Assembly (NCBI RefSeq): GCF_905163445.1
Contig: NC_053201.1
Coordinates: forward strand, 1,622,001-1,686,000
Source of the DNA: Pararge aegeria
Lineage: Eukaryota > Arthropoda > Insecta > Lepidoptera > Nymphalidae
DNA length: 64,000 nt
Direction of reading: 5' to 3'
Part shown: positions 29,846-41,890 of the stretch, one piece after another
Layout: each line of letters opens with the position of its first letter
Position numbering within the stretch: the stretch's first letter is position 1
The notes under the pieces: generated by a model
Database searches by the model: none
What the model was told of the DNA's origin: nothing
Seen by the model: the letters and a program-made list of their open reading frames with translations, nothing else
Position numbers and translations under genes: made by a program

Positions 29846-30570
29846 ATCTAATCAATCGACTTACAAGAAATGGTCATAAATTAGTGACATCTGCATATCG
29901 TCTGCGAAAGGTACAGAAATCATTTGTGCAATCCTTTTATATCATGATTCCTAAGGTAATTTTTTACCTACCAAAAGCATAACTTTAAATAATATGTTAA
30001 AACACATTTTACAGCGAGATTATTATACAATTGATGAATTTCTTAACGACAAGATCACTTGGAATCACAATGAATCACAATGAAAGCGTAGCGCGGATGC
30101 TCGGCTACGCTTTCATTTCTCACAAGATAGAAAAATGAATGTTAAAATAGTAAATTGTTGATATTGGAAAAGAGCAATAGCTGAGTAAGGCATAGAGAGT
30201 GACGAGGGGTGGGCGGACGAAGAGGGCTTAGGTCCAGATGTGGTAGTGTTTTTAGGCGTCAGCAGTCCGCAGGCTGAAATTATAATGATGACGAAATTGC
30301 CCTTACCAGGAATCAAATCTGGGACCTATCACTTATACCACCACTACCAATACTCCAGTGAGGACAACAACGAACTTTTTACAGTTAATTTTCAACTTCA
30401 AATCTCTAAACTCCGTAAAGTTAGAGGTGAATGTTGGAAATCGAACTTGGCCACCTTGCGTGGGAGGCCAAAGCCTTAACCCCTTAGGCTATCACCGGCT
30501 GAAATTCCAGATAATAATCACGTATTATCTGGGCGGGCCCTAACTGTTGGGCGGGCCGATCCGCCCTGCA

Positions 30571-30660
30571 TATAAGCCGTGGTATCACGCGCTACGCCGT
30601 ATTCGGTCCCGAAGCGTCGTAGCGAACGATCGTAGAACACTGTAGCAATGGCATTCGGGT
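30571..30660 (+). promoter_or_regulatory. Candidate promoter with tiny first coding exon
   Basis: A TATAAG box at 30571 sits in locally GC-rich sequence. About 30 bases downstream is an initiator-like ATTCGGT, then a 45-base leader without upstream ATG. CAATGGCATTCGG (ATG at 30648) follows, ending at a perfect donor GTAAGT (30659). The exon would encode Met-Ala-Phe-Gly. Very short first coding exons are common in insect genes. No second exon could be identified. Confidence 0.4.
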
Positions 30661-32276
30661 AAGTCGTAGACGTACAAAGTTTTTTTTTTCTTATTTAATA
30701 TTTAAAGCCGCTCAGGTCTGATCAACCCCGTGTTTTATAATTTAAACGGAAATAGGATTTATGTGATTTTACCGTAGTTGTACTTTGCAACTGGAAATCT
30801 TTTTCGAAATTGTTGAGAAAATTTTTTATTTCAAATTTAACGCTTGGAATCTATTTAAGAAGGAAGACTGCGATTTAAAAAAAAAAATCTGTAACCTCTG
30901 TGACTTTTTCATGTTCCTTCGCTTTCGAAACTTGAAAAGTTACAACCACAATTGAATTTTGGTATGGTTAAATATCGTTATATACCTTCTTTTATTGACC
31001 GTTTCATTGGGTCTGAATTAAAAGGCATTTTTTAGTAAATAAATAAATTACCTTGTCAGGTGTATCGAAAAACAACAATTACTAAATCAAAGTCATCTAG
31101 TATGTAGTGAAAGTTCTCAATTTATTCTTATAAAAATATTTAAAAACCATTGAAATTAACTCTTTAGAACACTCAATTTTTATTATGAGTTTTATGCCAA
31201 AATAAATAAAACTAAGTAGCAATAGAAAAGCAAAATCAAAGAAGTAGTGAAAGTTCTAAAATCATATTAAAAAAAAAAAAATTACTACAAAATGTTTTAT
31301 CTGTGAATTATCAAATACTCTTTTATTAAACCCCACAGAAAAAATAAAGTTAGAATACAATAAAGTTTAAGTGAATTAGCAAACCTGTTTGGTAAACTTA
31401 GTGTATTTATTTTAAAGCTTTCCTTTTTGGATCGTTCTAGAAGTAATACACTTTATTTAGTTAGTCGATGTACGACCGTTAAATGATATTTACGTACGTA
31501 TTTATGACCTAGCCTAGCCAAGCCGCTTTTAAATATTTAATTTTTTCATCAGTGCTGCCTAAACTTTTAAAAATTAATTTTACTAAAAAACAAAAATAAC
31601 GAATATCACAAGGAATAGAACCTTGTCAGATAAACTCTGTGTGGTTTGAGTTGAGGTGAGTTAGCTAGTTGTCGTAGTAGATCAATAAAAAAAAAATTAT
31701 TGTGTGTGTGTAAGTATCATTTTAATCGTGTATGCAGCACAAATTAAGCTTGTTTTTAAATACATTCGATCCCCATTGAAATTAAATCTGTAGAACACTG
31801 AATTTTTATTATGAGTTTTATGATAATCAAACAAAGTAGCAATAGAAAAGCATAGTCGTCTAAGTTGTGAAGATATGTCAAACTTTCTATTTTTTTGTTA
31901 AATTTTTTTAACGAAATATGCCCCAATTCTATTTTTTTGGCGTTATATAATCTTGTTACAGTTATACTTAGAGCAAGTCATAAAATAGAGCAACTTTTAT
32001 TAAAAACCATTTTCTTCGATACAGTTAATTTGGTACACTAGTAATTAATAAAGAATGATTTAATAAGCAAATGCTTATCGCTTAAAATACACAAATGATA
32101 TATTTAAAAAAAAGAACTTATTGTGTTTCTAAGCATGCTTACACATAGTTCACTATTACAGTAAACCTCAAAATTTTGATACTCAGAAGATGTTGGATAC
32201 TCATAGTTTTGGTACTAAATAACTAACCTACATAGTTTCGTTAAAAATGTTCCTAATAAAACCAAAGCGTTATGAC
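30661..32276. other. AT-rich DNA, possible long intron, with a local duplication
   Basis: A roughly 100-base segment at 31157-31258 (GAACACTCAATTTTTATTAT, AAGTAGCAATAGAAAAGCA) recurs at 31780-31895 with differences. No exon found. Confidence 0.4.
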
Positions 32277-32545
32277 CCCCTTGGCGCAGCGGTGAACGCT
32301 GTGGTCTGAGTGTGAGGTCTCTGGTTCAATCGCCAGCAGTGGCAATTTTGGGAATTTTTAATTTATATCTTTCTTCTGGTTTGGTCTGGTGAGAGGCTTC
32401 GGCCGTGACTAGTGACCGCCCTAGCGACTAAGACGTTCCGCTAAGCTATTCAGATTTACAGACCGACAGTTTAGCCCATTGCTATCTTAGGCTGCATCAT
32501 GACTTACCAGCAGGTGGAATTGCAGTGAAAAGCTTACTGTTAGTG
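32277..32545 (+). mobile_element. SINE family C, most complete copy
   Basis: CCCTTGGCGCAGCGGTGAAC (A-box side), GGTTCAATCGCC (B box), TTGGTCTGGTGAGAGGCTTC and CATGACTTACCAGCAGGTGG, then the tail GAATTGCAGTGAAAAGC. Confidence 0.65.
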
Positions 32546-33102
32546 AAATAAAAAAAAAACAAAAGGTATTAAATCATATGGAAGCTTGTAGAATACGTAC
32601 AAAAAAGAAAAGTCGTAACTTATCCCAAATCTTATTAGAAACAGAGCCGTTTCTTCAGCATTTATAACATATTACCCGTTTTCGTATAATCAGATTAAAA
32701 AGGTAAAAGCAGTGAGCTTTGAAAAACATCTCAAATCAATGGAGAAAAGTGAAAATATTCGATTCAAATTCGAACCGAACCGAATTTGACATTTCAATAT
32801 CAATTTGATATCACAATTTCACATACAAAAAACATTTCAATAATAAAAGCGACATGGTTTGCCGTTTGGCAATTTCCTCGCTACGAGGAGTAAGTTATAT
32901 TAAATCATAGCATGATTTCTTTTACCTTACTAATTTTTTTTTAATTCTACCACGTAAGATTGCCCACGACTGCGATCGCACCATATGTAGGTGGTGGTGG
33001 TACCACCATATTGTGATGCAGTGTAATTTGGTAGTGGGCTACGGTTAGGCAGTTAGGGGTATGTTACATATACACTATATGTGTACATGTTTATTAAACC
33101 AA

Positions 33103-33320
33103 TAGCAACCGGCTCCGCTTTCATCTCTAGAGACATATAGAGAAATGAATGTTAAAATTAAAAATTTAAACAGTTGATAATGTTAAAGAGCAATTACCTA
33201 GTTTCTTGCCGCCTCCTTCTCGGTAAACTAGGTGGTAGAATCACTACAAACAGACAGACTTGACGTTTCAAAAGTGCTTATATCAGACCTACTTTAAAAA
33301 AATGAATTTTGAATTTTGAA
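33103..33320 (+). mobile_element. Jockey-like LINE 3' end
   Basis: It runs from CAACCGGCTCCGCTTTCATC through TTAAAATTAAAAATTTAAAC and AGTTTCTTGCCGCCTCCTTC to GAATTTTGAATTTTGAAT. The GAACCGG block is deleted. Confidence 0.65.
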
Positions 33321-33329
33321 TACCCCTAA

Positions 33330-33540
33330 TCGGTTCTCGGGACTAACATAACCGGAACGCGATATTGCTTAGTGGTGCATCAAAGGCGGCAGGGTCGTAA
33401 CTAGCCACGGCCTAAGCCTCAAACAAGATCAGACCCGAGAAAATTAAAAAAATAAGAAATTTCAAAATTGTCCCTACCGAGAATCGAATCCGGAACCTTC
33501 GCTTATAGGACCACCCACTTACCTGTGCTATCAGGTCGTC
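33330..33540 (-). mobile_element. SINE family C
   Basis: A reverse copy. CGTAACTAGCCACGGCCTAA and CCGAGAATCGAATCCGG (B box) are present, ending at ATCAGGTCGTCCA. It lies back-to-back with the Jockey-like tail. Confidence 0.55.
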
Positions 33541-34351
33541 CAAACTTACTTATTTCATGTTATTCAGATTAACAACATTGTTGTTTATTTTTGAATGTAA
33601 TGTTTCAATTTCTTCGTGGTTTTTTCTTCAAAGTAAACCAAAAATTAATACTTTTATATCAATCATAGCATAATATATCAATATATGGCGTTTAGATTTA
33701 GTTAAAATATTTACTTTGGCTGCCAAGGTTCGGAGTTAACAACTTATGCCACCGTGAGTTAAAGCTCCTGAGGCTAATGCGAAAATAAATTAAAGCGACA
33801 CATGAGATTGTAAACAATTTCGTGTTTATTTAAATTTTCAAAAAAAAAAACGCTCGTCGCAAAAACAAAAACAAACGTCGGTGTACAGTTGAATAGGGGA
33901 TGAAAGTTTGTATTGGAAAAATTTACGTATCAGTACGTTGACGAAGTTGCGAGTTACTGGTAGTATTTTAAATTTGTTTTATGTAACTTTTATGACCTTC
34001 CCATTCTAATTAATTACTTCCTTTATTCAAATAGACCTAGGTTTTATTCCAATAGACCTTTATTCTATAGGACATAACGAATGTAATAAAATTTTGGTAT
34101 GTTCAAACCTCGTAAGTTTAGTAGTATTATTTGTACAGCTTTTTGTGACAGAGCTCGTCAGAGGACCACCAAGTCCAAGAGTGGAGTACCAAGATCTTAA
34201 TGCTTATTGGTTCTTCTCTTACTAACTGGGAGCCATAATTGATGCTTCAAGAAGATTGGCCATCTGTTTGCTCCGTTAATATCCACTGCAATAAAAAAAA
34301 ATGTGCGAGCCGTGTGATAAGACGCCTGGCAGATGTGATACATGGATATTT
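33541..34351. other. Intergenic, no gene seen
   Basis: AT-rich, with an A-run near 33840. No repeats or exons recognised. Confidence 0.3.
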
Positions 34352-34605
34352 ACAGCCGGTTGGCGCAATGGGCAGTGACCCTGCTTTCTGCGTCCAAGGC
34401 CGTGGGTTCGATTTCCACCACTGGAAAAATGTTTGTGTGATGAACATGAACGTTTTTCAGTGTCTGGGTGTTTATCTGTATAAGTATTTATGTGTATTAT
34501 ATTCATAACAATATTCATCAGCTATGATAGTACCCATAACACAAGCTACGCTTATATTAGGGCTAGATGGAGATGTGTGTAGTGATGTAGTATATTTATT
34601 TTTAT
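34352..34605 (+). mobile_element. SINE family A
   Basis: ACAGCCGGTTGGCGCAATGG head, GGGTTCGATTTCC B box, TTTTTCAGTGTCTGGGTGTT body, tail GTAGTATATTTATTTTTATT. Confidence 0.8.
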
Positions 34606-35191
34606 TTATTTTATTTTTTTATATTCATATGCATAATAGTTATATGCATAAAATAGCAGATTACGACAGGAATCAGATATGTCGTAATGAAAAGATGATT
34701 ACAAATTTGTTCCATAAAATAATCACTATTACATAAATATGCATTTTTTTTCATGCATCAAATACAAAAATTGCAAATTTAGAAATTTATTTGAAATCGC
34801 GACAGCATACCTACATATAACACCTACATATATTCCATCAAGTATCTTAATTGTTGGCACAGCCTCTATGCCATGCCAACAATCAGGTTTACCCTCTAAA
34901 AATCACACACTCATCATCACAATCTCACATCAAAAAGGTTAAACGATTGTTGTATAAATTATTGAAAGTAGGTTGTTTAAGCTACCAGCGATAAAGTCGG
35001 GTTAAATAAGAGTGGCAATATACGCCCCAGTTTGTAATTTACTGTAATCGTTTAATTTTGGAACTCTCACTATATTTTGTCGTGGAATCTCAATAATCCA
35101 CAAACAATCTCCATCTTGGGAACAAAGGCACTGTGGCGGGGTAAATACATTACCACAGTCCTGGTAGTATTTACAACGGTTATCAATTTCG

Positions 35192-35740
35192 ACGGCCGAC
35201 TGGCGCAGTGGGCAGCGACCCTGCTTTCTGAGACTTGACTCCAAAGCCTATTCTATTCCCACAACTGGAAAATGTGTGTGTGATGTTCCTTTATGTATAT
35301 TATTATACTGTATTATTTATAAAATTAATTGCTTCTGCCGCGTCTGCCGTATTGGGTCTGAAGCTTCGCTCGTTAACAATTTTTAATCCTACCACGGGAA
35401 ATATTTAAGAGATCGGTATAGAAAGTACATGTCCTTTGCCATTGCATAGGTGACAAATTTCAGAACTGTCTGCCCGCGGCTTAGCTCGTAAACAATTTTC
35501 AATTTTCCCTCGGGAACTACTTAAGGAATTGGGATAAAAAGTAGCTTATGTTCTTTTCCATGTCAAAGGCTACATGCATGCCAAATTTCATCCAAATCTG
35601 TTCATCCATTTTTGCCTGATTGAGTAACATCCATAGTTTCACATTTATAGTTGGTGGATCAGTCATCTTAGTACTCATAAAACAAGCTCCGCTTACTTTG
35701 GGTCTAGATGGCGGTGTGTGTATTGTCGTAGTGTACTTGG
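35192..35740 (+). mobile_element. SINE family A split by two CTAG-type repeat copies
   Basis: The head to mid-body is 35192-35310 and the distal body 35660-35740 (CAGTCATCTTAGTACTCATA, GTGTGTATTGTCGTAGTG). Between them, CTGAAGCTTCGCTCGTTAAC and GCCCGCGGCTTAGCTCGTAA mark two successive related units (35330-35455 and 35470-35660). A target duplication was not resolved. Confidence 0.55.
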
Positions 35741-35921
35741 GTCGTTAGCAGAAATATTGGTACTTAAAGTACAATTTGTAAAGTTGTCAATAGACTTAGT
35801 TACAACACCTGTAACTGTAACATACATGTAAATCTTAATATTACAATAGGATTTTTCGTTTTATATAAACTTTGAACTTATTTAGAGGCATCTTAAGGAT
35901 TCCATCTGGTAATTTGAATTC

Positions 35922-36490
35922 AAAAATTCAAAATTCATTTATTTCAAGTAGTCCTCATATAAGCACTTTTGAAACGTCAAGTCTGTCTGTGTGTGTCTCT
36001 ACCACCGGTTCGGAAGGCGGATTCTACCGAGAAGAAGCCGGCAAGAAACTCAGCAGTTGCTCTTTTCCAACATCAACAATTTACATTTTACATTTTAAAA
36101 TTCATTTTTCTATCTTGCGAGAGATAAAAGCGGAGCCGGATGTTTCCAAGCACCTTTTCATTGATAAATTCATCAATTGTATAGTAACCCTGCTGTAATA
36201 AATGTGTTTTAACACATTCTTTAAACTTATGCATTGTTAGGTCCAAAATTACCTTATTATAAAAGCGTCATAGAATCATATTATAAAAGCGTATACTCAA
36301 CCCGACAAATGACTTCTGCACCTTTCGCAGACGATATGCAGATGTCACCAATATATGACTATTTCTTGTAAGTCGACTGTTTATGTCCACTTTTTGTTTA
36401 TATAGACCAATATTTTGTCTAACAAATACAATTATACGATTTCTTATAAAATGATATACAATTACCTTTAAATTAATTACTAATTTCATT
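35922..36490 (-). mobile_element. Jockey-like LINE, RT C-terminus and 3' UTR
   Basis: On the - strand VFVRQNIGLYKQKVDINSRL, TRNSHILVTSAYRLRKVQKS and GLSIRFYNMI are followed, after small gaps, by the 3' UTR ending at 35922 (TTCAAAATTCATTTATTTCA read on +). This is the reference for interpreting the hAT-interrupted copy. RLRKVQxSF...IRFYN is typical of the Jockey-clade end. Confidence 0.75.
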
Positions 36491-36787
36491 CAGCCTAGAA
36501 AACTGCACTACGAGTTTAATTTTACTTCTAATATTAACATTGTTACAGCCCCAGTTCTTCTTAACTTTTGTTGTTTTATATTTGGATGTACATAAATTAA
36601 AATTAAAAGCGACCAAGTGATATAGTGTTTCTGTTGATATATACTTAAGATATGGGCACCCTTAAGTTTTTTACGTAGGTTTATAAAGGTGCCTGTGCAC
36701 ACTGCCTGTGCCACCTGTGCCCACCTGTGGGATATTAATAAGGCTGAATATGATAATGTTAACGCATTCTTCTAATAAACGGAAAAT
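36491..36787. other. Intergenic, no gene seen
   Basis: Contains CTGTGCCACCTGTGCCCACC, a short local CCTGTG repetition at about 36690-36730. Confidence 0.3.
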
Positions 36788-37038
36788 TACGGCCGATTGG
36801 CGCAGTGAGCAGCGACCCTGCTTTCTGAGTCCAAGGCCGTGGGTTCGATTCCCACAACTGGACAATATTTGTGTGATGAACATTGTTGTTTTTCAGTGTC
36901 TGGGTGTTTATCTATATATTATAAGTATTTATTTACATTATTCCCAAAAAATATTCATCAGTTATCTTAGTACCCAAAACGCAAGCTACGCTTACTTTGG
37001 GACTAGATGGCGATGTGTGTATTGAAAAAAAAAAAAAA
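36788..37038 (+). mobile_element. SINE family A with poly-A end
   Basis: A complete copy: GGCCGATTGGCGCAGTGAGC head, GGGTTCGATTCCC B box, tail GTGTGTATTG followed by 15 A. This A-tail differs from the TATTTATTT end of the other copies. Confidence 0.8.
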
Positions 37039-37244
37039 ACTAACGGAGAGAACACTTTTCATAACAAACCGCATAACACATTTTGGCTGCAGGGTATAGA
37101 TGAAATTTGAATGGCATCCAGATGAAATTATAACTATTTGATATTTATTCTAAAAACATGGTGGATGTTCGCCAATTAATTTTAAACCTCGTCGTCTGAA
37201 TTCTTTATGTACATACATGACAGTACTTGTTATTTAATCTATTA

Positions 37245-37430
37245 CTGGCCTACTACAAGGCACGGGTCTCCTCCCACAATGTGAAGGGGTTAAAGCCGTA
37301 CTAGCCCAGTTCGGCCCAGAGCGGACTGGCGGACTTTACACACTTTTAAGAACATTATGGAGAACTCTTGAAGAAGATATGCAGGTTTCCTCACGATGTT
37401 TTCCCGTTTCACCGTTGAAGCATTATCTAT
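37245..37430 (-). mobile_element. SINE family B
   Basis: A reverse copy without head: ACTACAAGGCACGGGTCTCC, TCCCACAATGTGAAGGGG and TGCAGGTTTCCTCACGATGT. Confidence 0.55.
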
Positions 37431-40009
37431 TATTGATATTATTACACTGCCATAGTTTTTACTAAAATAAATCAGATACAGCCTTAACATCACATGTGTT
37501 AAAGTCATGTGACTCCTGCCCCTGAAGATTGAAAATCCTCCTGAGGTTTGAGACAAATACGTAACCGACGAACAAACAAACGTTTTAACTTTTTTAAAGT
37601 GAAACTTCTTTAGAATCGTTGCGATTGGAACTCGGTAAAACGAAAATGCGTCACGATAAAGAAACAAATACATAATTGTAAAGGATTAGGGCGGCGAGAG
37701 AATGAGATAGAGTAAATTACACATTTTGAGACTTATATATCTTTGGATCGGTTGAACTCGGAAGTCGTTTAAAAATGTATTTGATTTTCATGTTTTTTTC
37801 GTCCATTAATCAAAGAAACATACAACCCAAGTTGCAAGGAAAAGAAATTATTGTCCTATAGATATCAAAATTTACCTTTTTTTAATCTAAGAAAGTAAAT
37901 AGCGAAACAATGTGTGCTTTCAAACGATTCGATTCGAAATGATTATGCTTACAGATGATTAACTGTTGACTCTTGCCCCCCCCTGGGAAATCCCCTCCGG
38001 GTTTGTTCTCTAGTAAAAACTGGATTTTTCTCGGAAAACCTTCGATTGCTTGCTCTTGCCTGTAGTCGAAAGGTTTCCAATTAATCTTTTGAACAGATGA
38101 AAGGGTAACATAATTTTATCGTCGTTCAATTTCTACCAATTGTTTTTTTTTATCAAGAATGTCGCGATCTTCAATATTGTATAGGTAAAATAAAGCCAGT
38201 CGAACACGAGTCAGTGTCTCACGCACTGATGGTTATGTGCCTTACGTACCTTGTTTAAATATTTTATTTAAACATACAGTGTACATAATTAATGGTACAG
38301 ATACGTCATGAGGTCTTAGCACAGTAAATACTTATATAAGCTAAAGTATATTTACTGTGTTGGGCACGGGTTAGCACTTCCCAGAACGCGTTACTTTATT
38401 TCCATTTGATACCCGTATTGAGGCAGTTGTGAGAACAAAAAATGTAATGCAACATTTTTAGTCGGCGGCCATCTTGGATTTCAAATTTATCGCAAGAGGG
38501 AAATCGGTACGTAAGCTACGACACGTAAAATGTATAACCCAAAACGGAATAGACCCTCTGATCTTAAATGATGCTACTTAACAATAGAACAACGAAGTAG
38601 CTTTCACTTAGGCAAGCCTACGTGCAAATCATCACGCAATATGTAGCAATAACTATAACGACTCACATTGATTTAAACTCATTAATGAGCTTATTGTCCC
38701 TCTAAAACAAAAGGCTCGGTCAATAAAGAGATAATGACTTTATTACACATATCGGTGTATTGTTATAAAGTCCCATATCGGTTTTAAATAGATGGTTTTG
38801 TCAGTAAAATACTTTTTAATTAATTTCAATCGGACATTTAATTCAGAAGTTATCGCGAGTTTACAAAACGTGTGTACTTATGTACACGCGTTAGAAGTTA
38901 TACTTCTTTGGTGTAACAAGATAAAAATCTTTTCAAAATTGTTATCTATCGCCTTATTCTAAGTTTGTAGAAAAAACGACACTAACAATAGAAAAAAGGT
39001 ATTGTTTAAATTATTGAAAGTAAACTGTCAAACCGTTTTTAGAAAACTAAAATGGTGACTATAGCTAACTTCATGGTGTCGGTTTTTTGTGACGGTGTGC
39101 GCGCGCATCCTACAATTTTTTCCCTAACGCTCCAAAAGAAGTATAACTTTAAAAATTTAGGGACTACAGGGATTGTTTTTATCTATTTTTTGCATCCGCG
39201 ACCGCGAAACTACAGTTTTTATTTACGATCGATGTACCATTGAACGCGCCATCTGCCGAAAGCAAGAAAACACTCGCTGACATACGTAATGTATTCTTTG
39301 TTTTGTTTCTCATTTCTCAACTATTCCATAAAAATGTGCCACAGCGAAGCGACTATTTTGTTACACAGTTATAATGGACTGATGCTTAAACTAGGTAAAA
39401 CCTGTCTCAAGCCACCAGGCCCTTCCCCCATGAAAAAATAAACAAGGATGAATATAATATAGTTGAAGTAATGTTATAATTACAGTTATTCGATAATATT
39501 TAAATTTAAGCAATAGAATCTTTAATGTTTAATATTTTTAATAATAATATTACAAAAATATACAAAAAATACCATTAAAATTAAACTATTCACTCAAGAT
39601 ACAGATTGATCTGTATACTGTACTTATTCAATTCGGATCGGAAATCAACCTTCACGCTTCTTTTGAGATTAAAGGGTGCGGGACTCGTTAACATTTGAAC
39701 TTTTTGTATATCGACCTGCCCTTTTCGCACTATGAATACGAGAAGTATAACCTAATAGGTAACTTCTCGAACGCATTCAGTCAATAAGAGGATATTGGTT
39801 TGAATCCCAACTGTGCTTTAATACGTAGGGAAATAAGGGTAGATATTGTACTGAAATGAAATCATTTTAACGAATTTATGGAATTTAAGGACGTATGACA
39901 TGCCATTACATTTACACCGCGATTTGTATTGTTTGCAAAGAATGCGACATTTGGCATACTGGCAAGTTTAAACAGGTGTGCAGAATTCTAATATTTATAT
40001 ATATATATA
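37431..40009. other. Intergenic, possible inverted-repeat element at about 38888-39150
   Basis: AGAAGTTATACTTCTTTGG (38892) and CCAAAAGAAGTATAACTTT (39131) are inverted and may bound a MITE. TGTACTTATGTACACGCG lies outside the left arm. A 63-codon open stretch (39052-39243) overlaps it and is not convincing as a gene. No other feature seen. Confidence 0.35.
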
Positions 40010-40300
40010 ACTGGCGTTGTCGTGTCTTTCGGGGACCGAGTTCGAGCCCCAGAACGCACCTCTAACATTTCGGAGCTATGTGCGTCTTAATTTAGCCAAT
40101 TAAATAACACTTGCTGTAACGGTGGAGGATAGCAACACGAGGAAACCTGCATGCTTGAGAGTTCTTCATAATGTTCTCAAAGGAGTGTGAAGTCCACCAA
40201 TCCAAAATTGGCTAGCGTGGTGGACAACGGCTTAAACCCTTCTTATTCTGTGAGACCGATGCCCTATATATATGGGTTTATAATGATGATGATGATCATA
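40010..40300 (+). mobile_element. SINE family B
   Basis: The head is reduced (CGGGGACCGAGTTCGAGCCC); the body TGTAACGGTGGAGGATAGCA, GTGTGAAGTCCACCAATCCA and tail TAATGATGATGATGATCA are present. Confidence 0.6.
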
Positions 40301-40570
40301 GCTGAGCCCGCGGCTGCACCCTTATATGTTTTTTAAAATATTTTTATTTTCGGGATTTCTCTGTTAAAAGTAAGTATTTTTAAGTATTTTTTGTTCGAAT
40401 TCACGATGCATTCTATCTCTGTACTAAATTGCGTTAAGTTCATTGGTTGAAAAAACTATAGGTAACATAACATACCTACTTAGGTACTCCAAAACAAATG
40501 TTAGTGTTTATTTCCATCAGTAACAAACAAACACACAAAAACTTTCACATTTATAACATTAGTATGGTCA
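40300..40570 (+). repeat. CTAG-type repeat
   Basis: ATAGCTGAGCCCGCGGCTGC start, AACAAACAAACACACAAAAA and CATTTATAACATTAGTATGG end. It follows the SINE B tail directly. Confidence 0.5.
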
Positions 40571-40924
40571 TTCGTTGGCGATTATGGAAAATAAATCCCA
40601 ATCTCGCTTAGAATATAAATATTAATTTTATATCATTAGATATTATAATACAATATTTTAGAGATTCTTTGTTACTGTCATCATGTCTCTTCTACCAATA
40701 TGTCATTATTTGGAGACCATTGTTGGCGCCCAATTTCGTCGTTTAAAGATTTTTCCTCTTTATTTTTCTGAAAGATCCTGTTTAGTTAAAATCAATTGTA
40801 GTGATATAAATAGTTAGAACTCATTGCTTATTCTACTGAAGCATCAAGCAGCTGAGTACTGTTTCCAACTGGCAACTTATTTACATATTTATTTGGCGCT
40901 GTAATTAGCTCCGGAGTTGTAATT

Positions 40925-41110
40925 AACAAGGCAGAGCGGCCGTGTCGCGGCATAATGGCCGACGTCCACTATCCATCATGGCCGCACGTCAACTGTCACT
41001 TTTTGCAGTTCGCGCCAACTTTTAATCAAATTTTCGGACATTTGTAACACAAGTGAAATGCGCGCCGTGGTTAGAGCTAATTATAATGCAAGTGCAGTGG
41101 ATTTTGGGTG
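40925..41110. other. CpG-rich island, candidate promoter or leader
   Basis: A short GC-rich patch (GGCAGAGCGGCCGTGTCGCG, ATGGCCGACGTCCAC, TTCGCGCCAAC) sits in AT-rich DNA. It holds one 30-codon ORF from the ATG at 40954. No TATA or splice donor pair makes a convincing gene. Confidence 0.3.
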
Positions 41111-41319
41111 CATAGTCTTAATTTTCGACGTGATTGTTTTGGGCAGAGATTAAAAAAAAAAAGAGAAAAGAGTAAAGTAACAAAGAGGATGTAAACATAA
41201 CGTGTATATAACTGCATATTAATGTAGAATTATTCCACCAAGCAATTAAGCGTTTCGGTACGTTGCCATGTAGAAACCAATCAAATGGATGAGTTTTATC
41301 TGCCATATTTCTAACAGCT

Positions 41320-41400
41320 AGCCCGCGAGGTTATCTGATACTCTGTCATCACTTCCCACCAGGTGAGATTGCAGTCAGGGACTAACTTGTAGTCTCCGGA
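41320..41400 (+). mobile_element. SINE family C tail fragment
   Basis: CATCACTTCCCACCAGGTGA and GATTGCAGTCAGGGACTAAC match the distal part of family C. Confidence 0.45.
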
Positions 41401-41890
41401 AAATCTCTGGAAAACCCCCAGATATGTCGAGCAATGATATCGAGGCTGACACAATATACTTTTCTCAAAGATGTCGCATGAAAATTTTTGCGTTTACAGC
41501 CATCACAAGGTTGTACCACCTCTGCGAAGCCGAGGTATCGCTATTACTTTATTAAGACTTTTTTGAATGTATATATCGCACGCATCCATTTTGCCCTTTG
41601 ATCCCTCCCGAGCGATAAAGGGCAGGAAGTAAAGGTGGAAAAGGTTACATACAACCACACATGTACATTCTATTCAAAATTCTTGGAAAGGAAAAAATCG
41701 GTAATACCCAATTAATTCTATACCCTTCACCTGACAATAAAGATTAATCAGAAATTTCAAACAGGACCCTTCGTTATTTTTTCAATTTTTACTACATTAG
41801 CTTGTTAGTTGTTAAGAATCACTTATTTAACGGTAGGTAGTACTATCTTCGCGTAAGGCAGTAGGTATCTATTACATATTATTTATTTGA

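Larger units (their letters stand above)
28390..30185 (+). mobile_element. Jockey-like LINE, RT C-terminus and 3' UTR, interrupted by a hAT element
   Basis: The segment 28390-28438 encodes VFVRQSISLYKKSGSN. The same frame resumes after 29845 with NRLTRNGHKLVTSAYRLRK, VQKSFVQSF, then the 3' UTR (TTGATGAATTTCTTAACGAC, ATGAATGTTAAAATAGTA). Comparison with the uninterrupted reverse copy at 35922-36490 shows the junction is collinear, so the hAT landed in the LINE coding region. Confidence 0.75.

Noticed and set aside
29631..29982. Overlapping open stretches rich in Lys/Thr/Arg/Pro or Leu/Gly
   Set aside because: They are translations of the CAAGAC hexamer array at the hAT right end and run into the LINE frame; not a protein gene.
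37290..37673. 127-codon open stretch on the - strand
   Set aside because: Its first half overlaps a reversed SINE B copy. It has no domain, codon bias or splice context.
39052..39243. 63-codon open stretch starting ATGGTGACTATAGC
   Set aside because: It overlaps inverted words that look like a MITE and resembles no known protein.
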